Assembly: GCA_016235775.1 (NCBI GenBank)
Contig: JACRIU010000001.1
Coordinates: forward strand, 1-43,236
Length of the DNA stretch: 43,236 nucleotides
Direction: 5' to 3'
Source of the DNA: Hydrogenophilales bacterium
Lineage (GTDB): Bacteria > Pseudomonadota > Gammaproteobacteria > Burkholderiales > Thiobacteraceae
Positions 39,881-43,236 of this stretch are shown here, one piece after another (position 1 is the stretch's first letter; each line of letters starts with the position of its first letter). Made by a program: the position numbers and the translations under genes. Under the pieces are notes generated by a model, which was not told the DNA's origin, did not search any database, and worked only from the letters and a program-made list of their open reading frames with translations.

Positions 39881-41400
39881 CCCAGAGTAGCGCGATCATC
39901 CTGCGCGCCGGGCGTCTCAAGCTCGTCGCGCTTCCCTTCCTGCTCGGCGCATTAACCGTTATCGGTTATGCGCCGTTTTATTTCTACCTCTTGCCGCCGC
40001 TGACGCTGGCCTGGCTGTTTCATTTGTGGCTGCATGCCGGTTCGCGCCACGCCGCGTCGCTCATCGGCTTCGCGTTCGGCTTGGGATTTTTTGGCGCCGG
40101 GGTGTCGTGGGTGTATGTGAGCATGCACGATTTCGGCATGCTGCCGATGCCGGTCGCCGCCTTCGCCACGCTGCTGTTTTGTGCTTTTTTCGCGCTGTTC
40201 CCGGCGCTGGTCGGCTACGCGCAAGCGTGGTGCAAGGGGGGGGCGCCAACCCGGCTGCTGCTCCTCCTACCCGCCGGTTTCGCGCTGATGGAATGGGTGC
40301 GCGGCTGGCTGTTCACCGGTTTCCCGTGGCTGGCGATTGGCTATTCGCAAGCGCCGGCCAGCCCGCTTGCCGGCTACGCGCCGCTGCTGGGCGTGTATGG
40401 CGTCTCGCTGTTGCTCGCCTTGAGCGCCGGGCTGTGCGCATTGATGTACCACGCGTGGCGCGGCAAGCGCCGCCAAGCCGGATTGGCGCTCATTGCGTTG
40501 CTGGTGTTGTGGAGTGTGGGCGCGGGACTGAAAGCCATCGCCTGGACGCAGCCAAGCGGCAGCCCGGTCACGGTCAGCTTGCTCCAAGGCAATATCGAGC
40601 AGGACATGAAGTGGCGCGAAGACCGGCTGATGACGACGCTCATTACTTACCGCGATCTGGTGCAGAGCAGCCCGAGCCGGCTGGTCATCCTGCCCGAGAC
40701 CGCCGTCCCGCTGTTCTATGACCAAGTGCCGCCCGCCTATTTGGAAAATTTGGCGCGGCACGTGCGAGACAAGGGCGGCGATCTCATCGTCGGCCTGCCG
40801 GAGCGCGACATCGAGCGCGGCGTGTATTACAACAGCGTGCTGAGCGTGGGCAGCGCGCCGTCCCAGGTGTACCGCAAGCAGCATCTGGTGCCGTTCGGCG
40901 AATTCGTGCCGGTGAAGCCCGTGTTCGGCTGGTTCATCGACATGATGCAAATTCCCTTGACTGACTTTGCGCGGGGATCAGCGGCGCAAAGGCCGCTGGC
41001 CGTGGCCGGCCAGAAAGTCGCGATGAATATCTGCTACGAGGATGTGTTCGGCGAAGAAATCATTCGGCAGTTGCCCGAGGCCACCCTGCTCGCGAACGTG
41101 AGCAACGATGCCTGGTTCGGCGACTCCATCGCGCCGCGCCAGCACTTGCAAATCTCGCAAATGCGCGCGCTGGAAACCGGGCGCACCATGCTGCGCGCCA
41201 CCAACACCGGCATGACCGCGATCGTGGATGAGAAGGGGCGCATCACCGCGCAAGCACCGGTGTTTCATGAAGCCGCGCTGCACGGCAAAGCGCAGGGCAT
41301 GACCGGCAGCACACCCTATGTGCGCTGGGGCAACGGTGCATTCTTGACGCTTGCGCTCATGCTGTTGGCGGCCGCGCGCATCCGGCGTCAGCGCAAGTAG
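39877..41400 (+). CDS. lnt: Apolipoprotein N-acyltransferase
   Basis: 507 residues. About seven hydrophobic segments at the N-terminus, then a periplasmic nitrilase domain with the catalytic triad: Glu in ILPETAVPLF, Lys in YRKQHLVPFGEFVP, Cys in AMNICYEDVFGEE; a last helix near the C-terminus. It adds the third acyl chain to lipoproteins in the inner membrane, upstream of the Lol pathway that also includes LolB in this window. Start TTG 39877 overlaps the corC stop by three bases. The 3' end overlaps the opposite-strand DsrE-like gene by 13 bp. Confidence 0.95.
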   Translation: MTQSSAIILRAGRLKLVALPFLLGALTVIGYAPFYFYLLPPLTLAWLFHLWLHAGSRHAASLIGFAFGLGFFGAGVSWVYVSMHDFGMLPMPVAAFATLLFCAFFALFPALVGYAQAWCKGGAPTRLLLLLPAGFALMEWVRGWLFTGFPWLAIGYSQAPASPLAGYAPLLGVYGVSLLLALSAGLCALMYHAWRGKRRQAGLALIALLVLWSVGAGLKAIAWTQPSGSPVTVSLLQGNIEQDMKWREDRLMTTLITYRDLVQSSPSRLVILPETAVPLFYDQVPPAYLENLARHVRDKGGDLIVGLPERDIERGVYYNSVLSVGSAPSQVYRKQHLVPFGEFVPVKPVFGWFIDMMQIPLTDFARGSAAQRPLAVAGQKVAMNICYEDVFGEEIIRQLPEATLLANVSNDAWFGDSIAPRQHLQISQMRALETGRTMLRATNTGMTAIVDEKGRITAQAPVFHEAALHGKAQGMTGSTPYVRWGNGAFLTLALMLLAAARIRRQRK

Positions 41401-41861
41401 GCAAAACCCTGCCGCTGCAACTCGATGATCTCCGCATCGGCCATCGGCACGATGCTCACAAAGCCATGAATGTCCTCCGGCTGCAAGCCGTGTCCGCGCG
41501 CCGCTACGTGGCACATGCGAAATTCGATGATGCCGTCCAGCGATAAACTCTGCGCCCGCTGCATCAGCGCTTTGTATTTGGCGTGATTCCTGATGGCGAA
41601 AAATGGAATCTCGTTGCCATGCAACACGATCACGATTTTATTCTCGAACGGGTCGGCGCCATTGATCAGGCTCAAATAGCTCACGCGGTCGAGCATGCGG
41701 TCGAGCTTCTGTACCGAATCCACCGTCACGTCATAGACGACTCTCTGCTTGCTGTATTCCTTCTCGATGGCTTTTGCCTGGCCCCAGGGCGCGTCCGATT
41801 CGGCGTGGATGGGTGTGGCGAATAGGGCTAATGCAAACAAAAATGCGCGAGCAATAGTCAT
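41388..41861 (-). CDS. DsrE/DsrF-like periplasmic protein
   Basis: 157 residues. Signal peptide MTIARAFLFALALFATPIHA, then a DsrE-fold pattern: RVVYDVTVDSVQKLDRMLDRVSYLSLI, KIVIVLHGNEIPFFA, a single Cys in FRMCHVAARGHGL at the usual position, and PMADAEIIELQRQGFAYLR at the end. Periplasmic DsrE-like proteins are frequent in sulfur-oxidising bacteria and may carry a persulfide on the Cys; that is family inference. The start at 41861 is preceded by GGAGACACC. Isolated on the minus strand with a 13-bp tail-to-tail overlap with lnt. Confidence 0.75.
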   Translation of the reverse strand: MTIARAFLFALALFATPIHAESDAPWGQAKAIEKEYSKQRVVYDVTVDSVQKLDRMLDRVSYLSLINGADPFENKIVIVLHGNEIPFFAIRNHAKYKALMQRAQSLSLDGIIEFRMCHVAARGHGLQPEDIHGFVSIVPMADAEIIELQRQGFAYLR

Positions 41862-42025
41862 GGTGTCTCCTCAGGTAATCCGGGTATGGTATATCAGCAC
41901 AATAATCGCCGATGCGGTTCGAATGGAATCGGCCTCGATCCAGTCTTTTTATCATAGGCCAAACACTGTAAAATCAAGCGTTTTTAGCGCCCTCGCCGCG
42001 CGTTTCCCCAATTAGAAAGCCCCGC

Positions 42026-42898
42026 ATGCAAACCTTTCAGGAAATCATTCTCACCCTGCAGCAGTATTGGGCCAAACAAGGCTGCGTGATTCTGCAACCC
42101 TACGATATGGAAATGGGCGCGGGTACGTTTCATACCGCGACCTTCTTGCGCGCACTCGGCCCCGAGCCGTGGCAGGCCGCTTACGTGCAACCTTCGCGCC
42201 GGCCCAAGGACGGCCGCTATGGCGAAAACCCCAACCGTTTGCAGCACTACTATCAATTCCAAGTCGTGTTGAAGCCTTCGCCTGCAAACATTCAAGAACT
42301 GTATCTGGATTCGCTGCGCGCCCTAGGGATAGATACCCAAGTGCACGATATCCGTTTCGTCGAGGATGATTGGGAATCGCCCTCCCTTGGCGCCTGGGGC
42401 TTGGGCTGGGAGGTGTGGCTGAATGGCATGGAAGTGACGCAGTTTACTTATTTTCAGGAAGTCGGCTCGCTCGCCTGCAAGCCGGTGCTGGGTGAAATCA
42501 CCTACGGCCTGGAGCGTTTGGCCATGTATCTGCAAGGCGTGGAAAACGTGTTCGATCTCACCTGGACGCCGGGCGTGACTTACGGCGATGTGTATCACCA
42601 GAACGAAGTCGAGCAATCCAAATACAACTTCGAGCACAGCAATGTGAATTGGCTGTTCGAGCAATTCAACATGTTCGAGTCGGAAGCCAAGCGCTTGATG
42701 GAAGCGGGCCTGGCCCTGCCCGGCTTCGAGCAAGTGATGAAATGCTCGCACGCATTCAATTTGCTCGACGCACGCGGCGCGATCTCGGTCACCGAACGCG
42801 CCGCTTACATTGGCCGTGTGCGCGTACTGGCGCGGCTGGTGGCACAGGCTTACTACACCTCGCGGGAAGCGTTGGGCTTTCCGATGTTAAAAACGTAA
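42026..42898 (+). CDS. glyQ: Glycyl-tRNA synthetase alpha subunit
   Basis: 290 residues. Class II catalytic subunit of the bacterial alpha2beta2 enzyme. Motifs include [30 protein letters not shown] at the start, [29 protein letters not shown] (about 53-80) and [23 protein letters not shown] (about 160-180). Followed about 100 bp later by glyS with a perfect long hairpin between. Confidence 0.97.
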   Translation: MQTFQEIILTLQQYWAKQGCVILQPYDMEMGAGTFHTATFLRALGPEPWQAAYVQPSRRPKDGRYGENPNRLQHYYQFQVVLKPSPANIQELYLDSLRALGIDTQVHDIRFVEDDWESPSLGAWGLGWEVWLNGMEVTQFTYFQEVGSLACKPVLGEITYGLERLAMYLQGVENVFDLTWTPGVTYGDVYHQNEVEQSKYNFEHSNVNWLFEQFNMFESEAKRLMEAGLALPGFEQVMKCSHAFNLLDARGAISVTERAAYIGRVRVLARLVAQAYYTSREALGFPMLKT

Positions 42899-42905
42899 AT
42901 ACTTG

Positions 42906-42977
42906 AACCGCAGAGGACGCGGAGGACGCAGAGGCTATCAAAGTTTTTCCTCTGCGTCCTCCGCGTCCTCTGCGGTT
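42906..42977. repeat. Perfect 29-bp-arm hairpin of GAGGACGC units between glyQ and glyS
   Basis: Arms 42906-42934 and 42949-42977 are perfectly complementary over 29 bp, with a 14-nt AT-rich loop. Each arm is made of GAGGACGC/GAGGACGCA sub-repeats and begins AACCGCAGAGG. It lies within the glyQS transcript, 7 bp after the glyQ stop. Confidence 0.92.
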
Positions 42978-42998
42978 AAATCTGTTTTGAAAGAAACC

Positions 42999-43236
42999 AT
43001 GAAAGACACACTGCTCATCGAGCTTCTCACCGAAGAACTCCCGCCCAAAGCCCTGGCGCGGCTGGGCCAAGCCTTCGCCGAAAAAATCGTGCTCGATCTG
43101 CACGCGCGCCAGTTGGTCGATGCCGAGTCGGGCTATTCCTGGTTCGCCACCCCGCGCCGCCTGGCGGTGCAAGTGATGGAGGTGCGCGAGCAGGCGCCGG
43201 ATCAAGCGTTTACCGAAAAGCTGATGCCGGTGGCGG
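42999..43236 (+). CDS. glyS: Glycyl-tRNA synthetase beta subunit (5' part, cut by window edge)
   Basis: The first 79 codons are present: MKDTLLIELLTEELPPKALARLGQAFAEKI... and YSWFATPRRLAVQVMEV, the standard GlyS N-terminus. The subunit provides tRNA binding for the alpha2beta2 enzyme. The frame is open to the right edge of the window. No strong ribosome site is visible (AAAGAAACC before ATG), and the intergenic hairpin ends 21 bp before the start. Confidence 0.95.
   Translation, partial: MKDTLLIELLTEELPPKALARLGQAFAEKIVLDLHARQLVDAESGYSWFATPRRLAVQVMEVREQAPDQAFTEKLMPVA

Overview
The window reads as a chromosomal segment of a Gram-negative betaproteobacterium. The support is the housekeeping synteny lolB-ispE-tRNA-Gln-prs-rplY-pth-ychF, then miaB-phoH-ybeY-corC-lnt and glyQ-glyS, with outer-membrane lipoprotein genes (lolB, lnt), a type IV pilin with a sigma-54 promoter and GC-rich codon use. 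A Nitrosomonadales-type lineage (sulfur or iron oxidiser) is my inference from gene order and a DsrE-like periplasmic protein; nothing here proves it.

Layout. 1-11640 is a cell-surface region: a palindromic MITE-like element, a GT4 glycosyltransferase, type IV pilin, a 1155-residue TPR protein carrying two glycosyltransferase modules (GT41/OGT-like and GT9-like), a small hypothetical, an acyltransferase, a YfhO-like membrane glycosyltransferase, a GT2 enzyme and a VTT/DedA membrane protein. 11774-15030 is a toxin-antitoxin islet: a solo MNT nucleotidyltransferase with a 14-codon hepT remnant, mazEF, a broken parE, vapBC, an AbiEii-like nucleotidyltransferase with a broken partner, and a second MNT remnant. 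The islet is punctuated by copies of the 3' end of the neighbouring FHA gene. 15040-18653 holds an FHA/PP2C signalling pair, a DnaA-box-rich AT-rich gap, hslR and a DUF2167 membrane protein.

18746-26553 carries a dynamin-like GTPase, mutM, a second TA pair (AbrB/PIN) between related inverted repeats, and a four-gene Gld-type ABC export operon (ATPase, permease, GldG-like, DUF4340). 26653-33752 is the conserved plus-strand block: TPR lipoprotein, lolB, ispE, tRNA-Gln, prs, rplY, pth, ychF. 33820-35478 is an orphan FliD-like flagellar-cap protein gene preceded by a good match to a cyclic-di-GMP-I (GEMM-I) riboswitch and a Shine-Dalgarno-sequestering repeat. 35597-43236 has tRNA-Met, a small secreted protein, miaB, phoH, ybeY, corC, lnt, a DsrE-like protein on the minus strand, glyQ and the start of glyS.

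The main points for a second look are the riboswitch-controlled fliD-like gene, the repeat-punctuated TA islet at the 3' end of the FHA gene, the terminator placed 23 nt before prs, and a family of long intergenic hairpins built from short tandem sub-repeats. Several of these hairpins touch stop or start codons (lolB, pth, miaB).
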